A stretch of DNA of 64,000 bases. It comes from Colwellia sp. Lineage in GTDB: Bacteria > Pseudomonadota > Gammaproteobacteria > Enterobacterales > Alteromonadaceae. Shown here piece by piece: positions 37,354 through 46,604 of this stretch. How positions within the stretch are numbered: position 1 is the first letter of the stretch; every line of letters starts with the position of its first letter. The stretch is from the NCBI GenBank assembly GCA_002733765.1, contig NVWU01000007.1, positions 62,001 to 126,000 of the forward strand, given 5' to 3'. The position numbers were made by a program, and so were the translations under genes. The notes under the pieces were generated by a model that saw only the letters and a program-made list of their open reading frames with translations, was not told the origin of the DNA and did not search any database.

Positions 37354-37902
37354 TTAAATTGGTGCTGACATCAGAACCTTTAAGCCTATTAATATTAAAG
37401 TAATACCACCAATGAGTTCCGCTTTATGCTCTAGCCAAGTGCCAGTTTTTTCACCTATAAAAACACCTAGGTAACTAAAAGAAAAAGTTGTGATACCAAT
37501 GATGATGCAAGCAATGAATGGATTGACATCAAGCACAGTTAAAGTGAAGCCAGCAGCCATCGCATCAATACTTGTCGCAATAGCAAGAATTAGCATCACT
37601 TTATGCGTAATGATGGTAATATCCTCTTCTATGCCTTCTGACATTGATTCATAAATCATTTTACCGCCAATCAATAACAAAAGAAAAAAAGCAATCCATC
37701 GTGCATAATCTTCTATCCAACCTAGAACACCCATCCCACCTAAATAGCCAATAAGAGGCATTAACCCCTGAAATAGACCAAAATATAATCCTGACATCAG
37801 CGCTAATGACGTTGTTTTTTTTGCGTGTTTTGAACCCAAACCTATAGAGACTGCAAATGCATCCATGCTTAAAGCAACCGCGAGTATTACAACTTCAATC
37901 AT
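37354..37902 (-). CDS. mntP: Manganese efflux pump MntP
   Basis: MntP exports manganese from the cytoplasm. The 182-aa protein has six membrane helices with the MntP start ([17 protein letters not shown]) and its second-half counterpart ([18 protein letters not shown]), which carry the conserved Asp residues of the metal path. It follows the RcnR/DmeR-type regulator by 16 nt on the minus strand, so both are probably one transcript. No yybP-ykoY-like leader lies between the two genes. Confidence 0.9.
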   Translation of the reverse strand: MIEVVILAVALSMDAFAVSIGLGSKHAKKTTSLALMSGLYFGLFQGLMPLIGYLGGMGVLGWIEDYARWIAFFLLLLIGGKMIYESMSEGIEEDITIITHKVMLILAIATSIDAMAAGFTLTVLDVNPFIACIIIGITTFSFSYLGVFIGEKTGTWLEHKAELIGGITLILIGLKVLMSAPI

Positions 37903-37918
37903 GTATAAATGCCTATCA

Positions 37919-38194
37919 TTATTTTAAGTAGCTTTTAAGAACAGAAATAACTTGCTCTACTTCTTCTTGTCGCTGTTGTGGCGTTATGTTTTCAGCACCT
38001 AAATGTTCTCTGATATGTCCTTCTAATACTTCATTCATTAAACCATTTACGGCGCCTTTAATTGCCGCTATTTGTTGTAGTACTGCTAGGCACTTTGGCT
38101 CACCTTCAAGTGCTTTTTCTAAAGCAATTGATTGACCTTTAATCTTACGAACGCGGGTTAATAATTTACTTTTTCCTACTTGTGTATGCGACAT
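37919..38194 (-). CDS. dmeR: RcnR/DmeR-type metal-sensing repressor
   Basis: The 91-aa protein is a CsoR/RcnR-family repressor. The metal ligands follow the RcnR fingerprint exactly: His3, Cys35, His60 and His64, which in RcnR gives nickel and cobalt sensing; FrmR-type sensors differ at positions 2-3 and 64. ARKI-like helix 1 and [17 protein letters not shown] are intact. It is divergent from the CDF exporter gene, with an operator in the 101-nt gap. Name dmeR is inferred from the partner gene dmeF. Confidence 0.88.
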   Translation of the reverse strand: MSHTQVGKSKLLTRVRKIKGQSIALEKALEGEPKCLAVLQQIAAIKGAVNGLMNEVLEGHIREHLGAENITPQQRQEEVEQVISVLKSYLK

Positions 38195-38218
38195 ACTTAA
38201 CTCTTAATATTGCATTGA

Positions 38219-38236
38219 ACTATACTGGGGTATAGT
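38219..38236. promoter_or_regulatory. Operator for the RcnR/DmeR-type repressor
   Basis: ACTATACTGGGGTATAGT has perfect 6-bp inverted arms around CTGGGG. G-tracts with flanking AT-rich inverted repeats are the recognition pattern of RcnR/DmeR proteins. It sits between the divergent dmeR and dmeF starts. Confidence 0.8.
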
Positions 38237-38295
38237 ATAAATTATTTTGATTTTTAACACAAACTTTCAAAAACACTCTTGATACAGGCATCAAT

Positions 38296-39204
38296 ATGAC
38301 AAAAGAATTAAACATTCAATGGGAGCATACTCATAATTACGGCTTAGATGATGCTCATAGTACAAAGAAAGTGAAAGCCGTTTTCTGGTTAACAACGGTC
38401 ATTATGGTATTAGAAATCGGGGCAGGTACCTGGTCTGGTTCTATGGCGTTACTTGCCGATGGTTGGCATATGGGGACTCATTCTGCTGCGTTTTTAATTG
38501 CTTTATTTACTTATTCGTATGCAAAAAAACATTATGCAAACCAATCATTTAGTTTTGGTACCGGTAAAGTAAACTACCTAGGTGGGTTTGCTAGTGCGGT
38601 TGCATTAGCGCTAGTGTCTTTAATGATTATCGTTGAAGCTATCCAACGATTGGCTGAACCGCAAAGTATTTTCTTTAATGAAGCAATAGCGGTAGCGATT
38701 ATTGGCTTATTCGTTAATATTGCTTCCGTTTTTTTATTACATGACGATCACCATCATGATCATGAACACCACCATCACCATCATGATCACAATATGAAAG
38801 CGGCATATTTTCATGTATTAGCCGATACGTTGACATCAATACTTGCCATTGTCGCTTTGTTGTTTGGTAAATATGCCGGATTAATTTGGATGGATCCGGT
38901 AATGGGAATTGTGGGGGCTTTAGTTATTTTTCGTTGGTCCTATGGCTTGATTAAAGAATCAAGTGCCGTTCTTTTAGATAAGTCTGTTGATACACCAACG
39001 CTAGTTTTAATTTCTAAAGCGATAACCAAGAGAAATAATACTATTATTCATGATATCCATGTTTGGAAAATTGCGGCTTCAGATCAGGCAGCCATCATTT
39101 CTCTTTCATCGGATAACCCGCTGAGTAATGAAGAATACAAAAGTATTTTAAAGAAATATCTACCTCAGTTGTCCCATGTTTCGGTTGAAATTTTTTCAAA
39201 ATGA
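38296..39204 (+). CDS. dmeF: Cation diffusion facilitator, DmeF-like (Co/Ni efflux)
   Basis: CDF exporters pump divalent metals out in exchange for protons. The 302-aa protein has six membrane helices with metal-site motifs LADGWHMGTH and VLADTLTSI. A loop at about residues 149-165 is almost all His and Asp (HDDHHHDHEHHHHHHDHN), typical of DmeF-type cobalt/nickel exporters. A cytoplasmic C-terminal domain follows. Divergent from its probable repressor; the shared operator is at 38219. Substrates cobalt and nickel are inferred from the regulator fingerprint. Confidence 0.87.
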   Translation: MTKELNIQWEHTHNYGLDDAHSTKKVKAVFWLTTVIMVLEIGAGTWSGSMALLADGWHMGTHSAAFLIALFTYSYAKKHYANQSFSFGTGKVNYLGGFASAVALALVSLMIIVEAIQRLAEPQSIFFNEAIAVAIIGLFVNIASVFLLHDDHHHDHEHHHHHHDHNMKAAYFHVLADTLTSILAIVALLFGKYAGLIWMDPVMGIVGALVIFRWSYGLIKESSAVLLDKSVDTPTLVLISKAITKRNNTIIHDIHVWKIAASDQAAIISLSSDNPLSNEEYKSILKKYLPQLSHVSVEIFSK

Positions 39205-39370
39205 GTTATCTAAGGGATATGAATTATTCATATCCCTTAAAAATAAAGGTAATGCAGCATATGATTTTCTCAGCCTTCCCCAAGGGCTGGTTTAGCAATG
39301 TTTTATGCTGCTTTATTGTTAAACAAAGGCGCTATATTAATGGTGTTATTTGAGCATATCGGCGAACATT
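39205..39370. other. Structured intergenic stretch
   Basis: It starts with a 13-bp perfect hairpin (39211-39223 with 39227-39239), possibly a terminator of dmeF without a clear T run. A second, larger fold has outer arms GCAGCAT (39254) and ATGCTGC (39305) around CAGCCTT/AAGGGCTG. No gene was found. Confidence 0.5.
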
Positions 39371-39472
39371 CTCCTGATGTAGGTACTTAGGTTCAGTCGG
39401 GAACTATGAACCTGTGCCTAAAGTTATTTCTAATGCCAGCTAAATTATGCATCCTTAAATGGAGCGGCTATA
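39371..39472. repeat. 102-bp interspersed structured repeat, copy 1
   Basis: It aligns without gaps over 102 bp to 47943-48044. The first ~53 bp differ at only two positions; the second half is more divergent. The core folds as AGGTAC and GGTTCA arms against TGAACC and GTGCCT. It sits between convergent genes. Confidence 0.85.
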
Positions 39473-39480
39473 TAGAACGT

Positions 39481-40170
39481 CTAAACCATCACCGACTTTG
39501 GAATCACTTCACTGTAATCGCTTAATATACGCTGATACCAAGTATAAACCACGTCGTCTTTTTCTAAAAACTCGGTAGTGCCTAATGTGGCAATCCACAA
39601 GAAAGTACCGAGCAAACAAATATCTCTATAGTCTGGCTTGTCGCCTCCTAAGTAGTTTTTAGTCGCTAATAATTCTCTCACAGAGGCTAGCTCAGCTTGT
39701 AATCCTTGAATATGCTTCTCAGGCGTTGCGGCAAATTCTTCTAAACTTGTACCAATACGTTCTTCTCTAGAACGACGGAAATATTCTTTATCTTGGTCGG
39801 CAATAACATTATAAAGATCTAAAATAAGGATCCCGGGAATATGCTTAGACAAAACAGTAGATACCCATTGATGGAATGACTCTGCTTTTTCTTTGGCTTC
39901 ATCATTAGCAAATAAGCTAGGCGCGTCAGGGTAGTGAGCTTCTAAATATTCTGCGATGGCCCATGAGTCATTGACGGTCTTATCGCCATCGGTAATAACG
40001 GGCAATAAAGGTTGCTCAGACATAGCAAACTTGTCTTTTTCAGTAAACCAAACCGGCTCTGTTTTATAATTAAGCTGTTTATGTACTAAAGCCAATTTAG
40101 ACTTCCAGCAATGTGGGGCAAAACGTAGGCTGCGATCTGCGCCTGATAACTCATAAAGTGTAATGGTCAT
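39481..40170 (-). CDS. Glutathione S-transferase family protein (beta-etherase-like)
   Basis: The 229-aa protein has the thioredoxin-like GST N-terminal domain (LYELSGADRSLRFAPHCWKS, with QPLLPVITDG carrying the cis-proline) and an all-helical C-terminal domain. The opening resembles the LigE-type beta-etherase branch. It should act on a small electrophile with glutathione. It lies 68 nt from the second GST gene on the minus strand, so both are one unit under the divergent TetR regulator. GAGGAAG precedes the ATG. Confidence 0.85.
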   Translation of the reverse strand: MTITLYELSGADRSLRFAPHCWKSKLALVHKQLNYKTEPVWFTEKDKFAMSEQPLLPVITDGDKTVNDSWAIAEYLEAHYPDAPSLFANDEAKEKAESFHQWVSTVLSKHIPGILILDLYNVIADQDKEYFRRSREERIGTSLEEFAATPEKHIQGLQAELASVRELLATKNYLGGDKPDYRDICLLGTFLWIATLGTTEFLEKDDVVYTWYQRILSDYSEVIPKSVMV

Positions 40171-40238
40171 GATACTTCCTCTAAATGGATACTGTGTTGG
40201 TTGTTTATGTTTATGTCTTGTTATCGGAGCTTTCTAAT

Positions 40239-40928
40239 TTAAGATTTTTGCCCAAATAGAATGGATTTACCTGCTTCAGTGACGGCAGAACTATTATTAA
40301 TTGTTGCTGCTTTGGCATAAGCTTGAATTACTGCTGGACGCGCCGATATACGTTCAAACCATGATTTTATATTAGGGAAATCATTAAGGTCTTGGCTTTG
40401 TTTTTTATAAGATCGTATCCAAGGGTAACTTGCCATATCAGCAATGGAATACTCCCCAGTAATAAACGCTTTATCAGCCAACTGTTTGTCTAGCACATGA
40501 TATAAGCGTGCTGTTTCATTGACATAACGGCTAATAGCATAAGGAATTTTTTCTGGTGCATATTGCGAAAAATGATGATTTTGCCCAGCCATAGGGCCCA
40601 GACCACCCATCTGCCAGTACAACCACTGCAATACATCGTAACGTGCAGCGCCCGATTGAGGTAAAAAGGCACCTGTTTTATCTGCTAAGTATTCCAAAAT
40701 AGCACCAGATTCAAAAATAGATAAAGATTCATCACTATCGTTCGGCGTCGGATCAACCAACGCAGGGATACGGTTATTGGGACTTATTGCTAGAAACTCA
40801 GGAGTAAATTGATCACCTTTATTAATATCAATAGGATGCAAATTATAAGGTAGGCCAAGCTCTTCTAATAGGATAGTGATTTTATGCCCATTTGGCGTAG
40901 TCCAGTAATACAAATCTAGTAATGGCAT
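40239..40928 (-). CDS. Glutathione S-transferase, YfcG/YghU-like (nu class)
   Basis: The 229-aa protein shows the nu-class start (LYYWTTPNGHKITILLEELG), SPNNRIPALVDP with cis-proline, IFESGAILEYLADK and WLYWQMGGLGPMAGQ in the C-terminal domain, as in YfcG and YghU, which reduce disulfides of glutathione or organic peroxides. It is likely the first gene of a two-gene unit. The regulator gene diverges; the operator lies in the 118-nt gap. AAGAGGAAT precedes the ATG. Confidence 0.87.
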   Translation of the reverse strand: MPLLDLYYWTTPNGHKITILLEELGLPYNLHPIDINKGDQFTPEFLAISPNNRIPALVDPTPNDSDESLSIFESGAILEYLADKTGAFLPQSGAARYDVLQWLYWQMGGLGPMAGQNHHFSQYAPEKIPYAISRYVNETARLYHVLDKQLADKAFITGEYSIADMASYPWIRSYKKQSQDLNDFPNIKSWFERISARPAVIQAYAKAATINNSSAVTEAGKSILFGQKS

Positions 40929-40953
40929 TAAGTATTCCTCTTAAATATTATTT

Positions 40954-40986
40954 TTGACAAGTATGTCAAAGATGACAGTAATGTCA
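40954..40986. promoter_or_regulatory. Tandem TetR-type operators between GST and tetR genes
   Basis: Two palindromes lie 19 bp apart: TTGACAAGTATGTCAA (40954-40969) and TGACAGTAATGTCA (40973-40986), sharing TGACA-4 nt-TGTCA. They overlap the likely promoters of both divergent transcripts. This is the pattern of a TetR dimer site used twice. Confidence 0.75.
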
Positions 40987-41046
40987 AGAATAAGTTAAGA
41001 TAGGTAATTATAAGAATATCCATTAGTGTAAATAAGTAGGGAAAGT

Positions 41047-41634
41047 ATGGTTGGTACACGTAAATTTAATGAAGAAAAAGTCTTAGACATTGCCGTAGAC
41101 GTATTTTCTAGGAAGGGCTTTAACGCCACCACTATGCTAGATCTTGCCGAGGAAACCGGTGTACAGCGAGGCAGCTTGTACAATGCCTATCAAAATAAGA
41201 ATGTTCTTTTCTTTAAAGCTTTTAGTCACTACACCGACAATTTTTTAATGTTTATTGAAAAAGAATTACAAAACTCGGATGCAAAAAAAGCTTTTACCCA
41301 ACTATTAAAAACAGTAGTAGAACGTTTATGTAACGACAAAGAAGTAAGAGGGTGTTTTAGTACACGTGCAATTATGGAAGCCGCACAAAAGTGCCCTGAT
41401 ATCCAGCTTTGTCTAACTCGATTTCTTGATGGCCTAGAAGTCATTATGAAAAATCGTCTAGAACAAGCGATAAAAGATAAGCAATTTATAGGGGATGCAC
41501 AAGCAACCGCTCGGTACTTGGTGGCATTAACCAGAGGTATAGCGGTAATTGAGCGAGTATATAATGATAAAGATCGAATGACAGAAGTTTACCAAACTGC
41601 TTTAGAATATATGCCTTTTAAGCAAGTATTATAA
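41047..41634 (+). CDS. TetR-family repressor divergent from GST genes
   Basis: The 195-aa protein has the TetR DNA-binding helix-turn-helix at residues about 8-52 (VQRGSLYNAYQNKN in the recognition part), followed by a TetR_C-type ligand domain. AGGGAAAGT is just before the ATG. Its placement next to two glutathione transferases and the twin palindromes in the intergenic gap suggest it represses them in the absence of an electrophile. The inducer is unknown. Confidence 0.88.
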   Translation: MVGTRKFNEEKVLDIAVDVFSRKGFNATTMLDLAEETGVQRGSLYNAYQNKNVLFFKAFSHYTDNFLMFIEKELQNSDAKKAFTQLLKTVVERLCNDKEVRGCFSTRAIMEAAQKCPDIQLCLTRFLDGLEVIMKNRLEQAIKDKQFIGDAQATARYLVALTRGIAVIERVYNDKDRMTEVYQTALEYMPFKQVL

Positions 41635-41795
41635 ACAATATGGCAAGCACAATTAAGTACAATGATGGTTACTTTAACGATAAGGTCGTCTTGTTTTCTT
41701 CGTTACCATCACAGGAATTAAACCTAATATCATCATTAGCTATCAGTGTGAAGAGCAACCGATAGGTTCAAAGTGTCAGATCGAGCCTGAGTCAC

Positions 41796-42284
41796 TTACA
41801 TAAAATCTTCTAAGAACCATGCGGCAAATTCGTGTCTTCCTTCAACGTTTGCTTTACTGTAGATAACTGAAGCTTGTTGGCGAACGGTTTTTTCTTTGGT
41901 ATTTCTTACAGCACTAATCTCTTTAAAACTTAAGCCTTTTAACAATAACATTGCCACATCTTGCTCACTTGGCGTCAGTGACCATTGCTTGAATTGACTA
42001 TGAATAACAGCACTATATTCATGGCGAGCATTTTTCATTTCATCAGAAATATTTCTAAATTTATCATCAGATATTAATAGTTCTTGCTTTAGCCTTGATA
42101 TATCAAACGTTTTAGCCTGTATGTCTTTGATTAAAAATAACGCTCCAATTGCTGAAACAAGAACAATAAGCACTTCAGAGAAAATATGCCACACAGGAAT
42201 CCCTAAAGAGATATCCGTTAGCACATCAAAAAAATTTAAACTCATAATAATTAAAAAAATTATCACTATGATCTTATCTCTCAT
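41796..42284 (-). CDS. Membrane-anchored LuxR-type regulator
   Basis: The 162-aa protein combines two N-terminal membrane helices (about residues 5-22 and 31-51), a short coiled linker (ISDDKFRNISDEMKNARHEY), and a C-terminal LuxR/GerE helix-turn-helix (LTPSEQDVAMLLLKGLSFKE, with VRQQASVIYSKANV in the recognition area). This topology puts the DNA-binding part in the cytoplasm while tethered to the membrane, which is unusual for LuxR proteins and recalls ToxR. It is divergent from the RND efflux operon (160 nt) and may sense stress at the membrane. AGAGG lies before the ATG. Confidence 0.75.
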   Translation of the reverse strand: MRDKIIVIIFLIIMSLNFFDVLTDISLGIPVWHIFSEVLIVLVSAIGALFLIKDIQAKTFDISRLKQELLISDDKFRNISDEMKNARHEYSAVIHSQFKQWSLTPSEQDVAMLLLKGLSFKEISAVRNTKEKTVRQQASVIYSKANVEGRHEFAAWFLEDFM

Positions 42285-42443
42285 AAAACCTCTTAACTAT
42301 CAATGTAATACAAAGTCAATGGACATATGTACCATACTCAAAAATAACGATAAAAATAATAAAAACCAACGTATGTCCAATGATTTAGCCATATAAAAAA
42401 GTAATAATTTAATCATAAAGTTACTTTCTAATGAATCAATTAT

Positions 42444-43529
42444 ATGCCATTACTTTTTATAAAAAAATCACTAAGCAGTACTAAATGCCAATATACGTTA
42501 TTTTATTTTTTAATCGCTGTTTTAATTCAAATATCCACAGTTAATGCTGCTGATAATATAAAAGTGGTTGAGCTTTCATCGTTAGGCCATTTTGACACGA
42601 GCTTTTCAGAAGTGAAAAAAGTTGACAATATAAAAGGTCAAAGCTTAATCGGTGAAATTGGTTATATGGCCGGTGAGAATTACTCAGTGACATTTCCCTT
42701 TGATGTACAACAGATTACCTATCGGGTGAAAAATGGCAGTGTAGTCAAGCAAGGAGAGTTAATCGCATTGGTTGAGGGATATGATGTTCATCACTTTATT
42801 GATGAATATGAGACAACAAAGGTGTTACTTGAAATTCAACAAAAGCATTTTCAAACCAATAAGCAGTATTTTGAGAACAAAACGATTAAAAGCTCACAGT
42901 GGATAGAGATCACTAAAAGTTACTATGAAGCCAAACTAAATTTTGAACACATTCAGCATCAAATGTCTTTTTTACATATTGATGAAAATGAACAGATTAC
43001 TATTATTAGTCCTAAAGAGGGCGTTATACAAATACCGAGTTTAATGGGTAGTAAAGTAGCCGGGGAACTTGCTTTCGATATTGTCGATAAAAAGTCAATT
43101 AACGTTAAAATTATCGTACCACTGTTATTAGCATCAAATTTATCTTATTTTGACGTTAATTCAACTTGTCGTCTTAACATAAAAAACATTGAGGAAATTG
43201 CTGATAAATTTCACCAAATAGTTTGGGCTGAGTCGGCCTCTATGGGCTGCAAATTAATACTTGGCCAAGTTATCAAGGTTACTCCTATACAGAATATTGA
43301 TGGTTACAAGATTGCCAAAACTGCCATTTTTGAATTTGAAAACAAGAACTACATTGCCCTTAAAGGGAAAAAATCATTGTCTTTAATTCCGATTGATCTT
43401 ATGGGTACCAGTGAGGGTGAGTATATTTTCACGACAAAAGCAGATATAGAGGATATAGAAGGGAAACAAGGGCTGATTAGCTCAGTTAGTATTCTTCAGG
43501 GTAATTTACTTAGCTTGGGAGCAGAGTAA
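42444..43529 (+). CDS. RND efflux periplasmic adaptor (membrane fusion protein)
   Basis: The 361-aa protein starts with a hydrophobic segment (residues about 17-35, signal-like) ending near STVNAAD. A biotinyl-lipoyl-type half motif (VKNGSVVKQGELIALVEG) is followed by helical hairpin and the second lipoyl half (ISPKEGVIQIPSLMGSKV). It bridges the inner-membrane pump to an outer-membrane channel. The next gene starts right at its stop codon (TAAATG). No outer-membrane factor gene lies in the window, so an unlinked TolC-like protein is needed. Sequence is divergent from well-studied CusB/CzcB. Confidence 0.75.
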   Translation: MPLLFIKKSLSSTKCQYTLFYFLIAVLIQISTVNAADNIKVVELSSLGHFDTSFSEVKKVDNIKGQSLIGEIGYMAGENYSVTFPFDVQQITYRVKNGSVVKQGELIALVEGYDVHHFIDEYETTKVLLEIQQKHFQTNKQYFENKTIKSSQWIEITKSYYEAKLNFEHIQHQMSFLHIDENEQITIISPKEGVIQIPSLMGSKVAGELAFDIVDKKSINVKIIVPLLLASNLSYFDVNSTCRLNIKNIEEIADKFHQIVWAESASMGCKLILGQVIKVTPIQNIDGYKIAKTAIFEFENKNYIALKGKKSLSLIPIDLMGTSEGEYIFTTKADIEDIEGKQGLISSVSILQGNLLSLGAE

Positions 43530-46500
43530 ATGTTAAGCCAACTTATTAAGTTTTCTCTCACTCAGCGCTTATTTGTCAGTATTCTCGCTATTTTAGTGAT
43601 GTTTATTGGTGTGAAGTCTTGGTTAGACATTCCGGTTGATGCTTTTCCTGAAATATCACCTACGCAAGTTAAAATAGTACTTAAATTACCCGGCATGAAT
43701 GCGTTAGAAATTGAATCGCAAGTAACGCGAATTATTGAAACAGAATTACTTGGTATTCCTGCACAAGAAATGCTTCGTTCAACGACAAAGTATTCTATTA
43801 CTGATATTACCATTGATTTTAAAGACGGAACTGATATTTATTGGGCAAGGCAGCAAGTCAATGAAAGGCTAGTCAATATACTCCCTATACTGCCTTCCAA
43901 CATAAGTGGTGGTATGGCGCCAATGAGTACGCCCTTAAGTGAAGTATTTATGTTTACTGTTGAAAACCCCGAATTATCACTGAGTGAAAAAAGAGAACTA
44001 CTCGATTGGCAAATTCGCCCTTTGCTTAGAACCGTATCAGGAGTTGCTGACGTAAACAGCCTAGGCGGTTTTGTCAAAACTTATGAAATAGTGCCTGATA
44101 TTTTACTGATGCAGCTATACAGCATTTCTTTCGATGATATTGAATCGGTTATCATCCAAACAAATCAAAATGGTGGTATTGGTCGACTTATTAAAGGCAA
44201 CGATACACTGATCCTTAGAACGGAAGGGAAATATGAAAACATCAACTCAATCAAAGAAACGGTGATTAAAACGAGTGCCAATAAAGTGATACGCCTTCAA
44301 GATGTTGCAACAATCAAGGTAGGCAGTTTAACAAGATATGGCGCAGTCACTAAAGATGGAGAAGAGGCAACTCAGGGATTAATTATTGCGTTAAAAAATA
44401 GCAATACAGCGCAGGTGGTTACCGACGTAAAAAATAAGCTTAAAGTGATAGAAGCATCGTTACCCCAAGGGACAAAAATTAATGTTTTTTATGACAGATC
44501 TAACTTAATCAATACCGCAATAAGCACAATAACCAGTGCGTTAGGACAAGCCGTTATTTTAGTGATTATACTGCTCGCTATTTTTCTGGGGGATATTCGC
44601 TCTTCTTTAGTTGTTTCACTGTCACTGCCCATGGCGGCATTGATGACCTTCACTTTAATGAAACAGTTTAATTTATCTGCAAATCTAATGAGTCTTGGTG
44701 GGCTAGTTATTGCTATCGGCATGTTGGTTGATTCTTCCGTGGTTATTGTTGAAAACATAGTAAACAGACTTGAAAATAAGCAAAACTTACCTAGATTACA
44801 TGTTATTTTTAGGGCATGTAAAGAAGTGGCCACGCCGGTTTTTTCAGGTACTATCATCATTATTATTGTGTTTTCACCGTTATTAATGCTGTCAGGGTTA
44901 GAAGGTAAACTCTTTACGCCAGTCGCGCTAACAATTGTTTTTGCTATGTTAAGTGCATTAATTTTGTCACTGACCATTATTCCAATACTTGCTTCTTTTT
45001 TATTAAAAAATGAGGCGGTTACCCCCCCTAAACTTGTTGTGTTTTTGCAGAAGTATTATGTAAAAACGTTAACTAAAGCGGCCAACAAGCCTGCTGCTTT
45101 AGTACTACTGTCGTTCAGCGTATTAATTGTTAGCCTAGTATTGTTTAAAGATTTAGGTAAAAGCTTTATGCCGGTTCTTGATGAGGGTGACATTATTGTA
45201 CAGCTTGAAAAATCGCCCAGTATTTCCTTAACGTCATCCATTAATATTGATAAGCAAGTTGAAAAAGCGCTATTGAAAAGTATTCCAGAAATAGTACAAA
45301 TAGTGGCTAGAACAGGCTCTGATGAGTTGGGGCTTGATCCGATGGGATTAAATGAAACGGATGTATTTATGGAGCTTGCGCCCAAAAGTGAATGGCGTTT
45401 CGAAACAAAAATAGAATTGATTGAAGATATTCGGAAAATTCTCAATCAGTTTCCGGGTATGAATATTGGGTTCACACAGCCTATTCAAATGAGAGTGTCA
45501 GAAATGCTAACAGGTGGCACTGGCGATATTTCTATCAAGGTTTTTGGTAATGATATTTCGACACTTGCCATGCTAGTTGAACAAATAGCCGCATTGGCTA
45601 ATAAAATTGAGGGATCTTCTGATGTACAAATGGCAATCATTGAAGGCGGGAAATATGTCAATATTAAACTGATTCCAGCGGTAGCGAGCCAATTTGAATT
45701 ATCGACAGAGCAATTAAGCCGTTACTTAACCTCTCAACTTGAAGGGCTGCAAATTTCTTCTTTGCTAGAAGGCAACCGTTCTATACCTATTGTTTTTAAT
45801 GGGTCAAAAAATAACGCTGAAAATCACCATGAAATCTCCTCTATAAAGGCATTAAAACAAAAACTTATTTTAATGCCTAACAATACGCTGTTGCCACTTG
45901 AACAGGTAGCTGAAATCACGTTTAAAACCGGCCCTTTGCTAATTGAAAGAGAAAAAGGCAATCGATTTGCCTCGGTAAGTGCTAATGTTGTAGGCCGCGA
46001 TGTTGTTAGCTTTGTTAATGAATTAAACACTCAAATTTCTAATACACTTAAGCTTCCTTCAGGCTATACCTTATCGTTTGGTGGTGAATTTGAAAGCCAG
46101 CAAAGAGCAACTAAAAATTTATTACTGTTGATTCCGCTGGCACTGTTATTAATCTTTATCATTTTATTTACCACGTTCAATTCAGCGGCTAAATCAACTC
46201 TGATCATTGCTAATATTCCGTTTGCCTTAATGGGCGGTATTATTGCTTTATATCTGAGCAAAGAATATTTATCAGTACCTGCTTCGGTAGGGTTTATCGC
46301 GTTGCTTGGTATAGCCGTGTTAAATGGCATTGTGATGATCAGTTACTTTGAGCAAACTAAATTATCGTCACAAAACTTAGTTAAACGTGTTATTGACGGC
46401 GCAAACCGTCGATTAAGGCCAGTATTAATGACTGCGACAACCGCTATGTTTGGTTTACTGCCTTTAGTTTTTGCTACTGGCCCAGGGGCTGAAATTCAAA

Positions 46501-46604
46501 AACCGTTAGCAATAGTTGTTATTGGCGGCTTGATAACATCCACCATTACTACCCTATACCTATTACCGATATTTTACTGCTGGTTGGAGAAAAAAAATGA
46601 CTGA
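43530..46604 (+). CDS. RND efflux pump, heavy-metal (HME) type
   Basis: The 1024-aa pump has twelve membrane helices with two large periplasmic loops. Like CusA and CzcA it has AFPEISPTQVKI near the start, and in helix 4 the acidic residues Asp401 and Glu408 (GMLVDSSVVIVEN). The extra Asp of CzcA (position 402 there) is absent, and a CusA-like Met cluster is not evident, so the substrate is not assigned. MRVSEMLTGGTGDISIKVFG is the HME-type segment. Overlaps the DUF3240 gene by 8 nt; forms an operon with the adaptor. Confidence 0.9.
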   Translation: MLSQLIKFSLTQRLFVSILAILVMFIGVKSWLDIPVDAFPEISPTQVKIVLKLPGMNALEIESQVTRIIETELLGIPAQEMLRSTTKYSITDITIDFKDGTDIYWARQQVNERLVNILPILPSNISGGMAPMSTPLSEVFMFTVENPELSLSEKRELLDWQIRPLLRTVSGVADVNSLGGFVKTYEIVPDILLMQLYSISFDDIESVIIQTNQNGGIGRLIKGNDTLILRTEGKYENINSIKETVIKTSANKVIRLQDVATIKVGSLTRYGAVTKDGEEATQGLIIALKNSNTAQVVTDVKNKLKVIEASLPQGTKINVFYDRSNLINTAISTITSALGQAVILVIILLAIFLGDIRSSLVVSLSLPMAALMTFTLMKQFNLSANLMSLGGLVIAIGMLVDSSVVIVENIVNRLENKQNLPRLHVIFRACKEVATPVFSGTIIIIIVFSPLLMLSGLEGKLFTPVALTIVFAMLSALILSLTIIPILASFLLKNEAVTPPKLVVFLQKYYVKTLTKAANKPAALVLLSFSVLIVSLVLFKDLGKSFMPVLDEGDIIVQLEKSPSISLTSSINIDKQVEKALLKSIPEIVQIVARTGSDELGLDPMGLNETDVFMELAPKSEWRFETKIELIEDIRKILNQFPGMNIGFTQPIQMRVSEMLTGGTGDISIKVFGNDISTLAMLVEQIAALANKIEGSSDVQMAIIEGGKYVNIKLIPAVASQFELSTEQLSRYLTSQLEGLQISSLLEGNRSIPIVFNGSKNNAENHHEISSIKALKQKLILMPNNTLLPLEQVAEITFKTGPLLIEREKGNRFASVSANVVGRDVVSFVNELNTQISNTLKLPSGYTLSFGGEFESQQRATKNLLLLIPLALLLIFIILFTTFNSAAKSTLIIANIPFALMGGIIALYLSKEYLSVPASVGFIALLGIAVLNGIVMISYFEQTKLSSQNLVKRVIDGANRRLRPVLMTATTAMFGLLPLVFATGPGAEIQKPLAIVVIGGLITSTITTLYLLPIFYCWLEKKND

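Noticed and set aside
37903-37918. Manganese riboswitch (yybP-ykoY type) ahead of mntP.
   Set aside because: Only 16 nt separate mntP from the upstream repressor gene, too short for this riboswitch.
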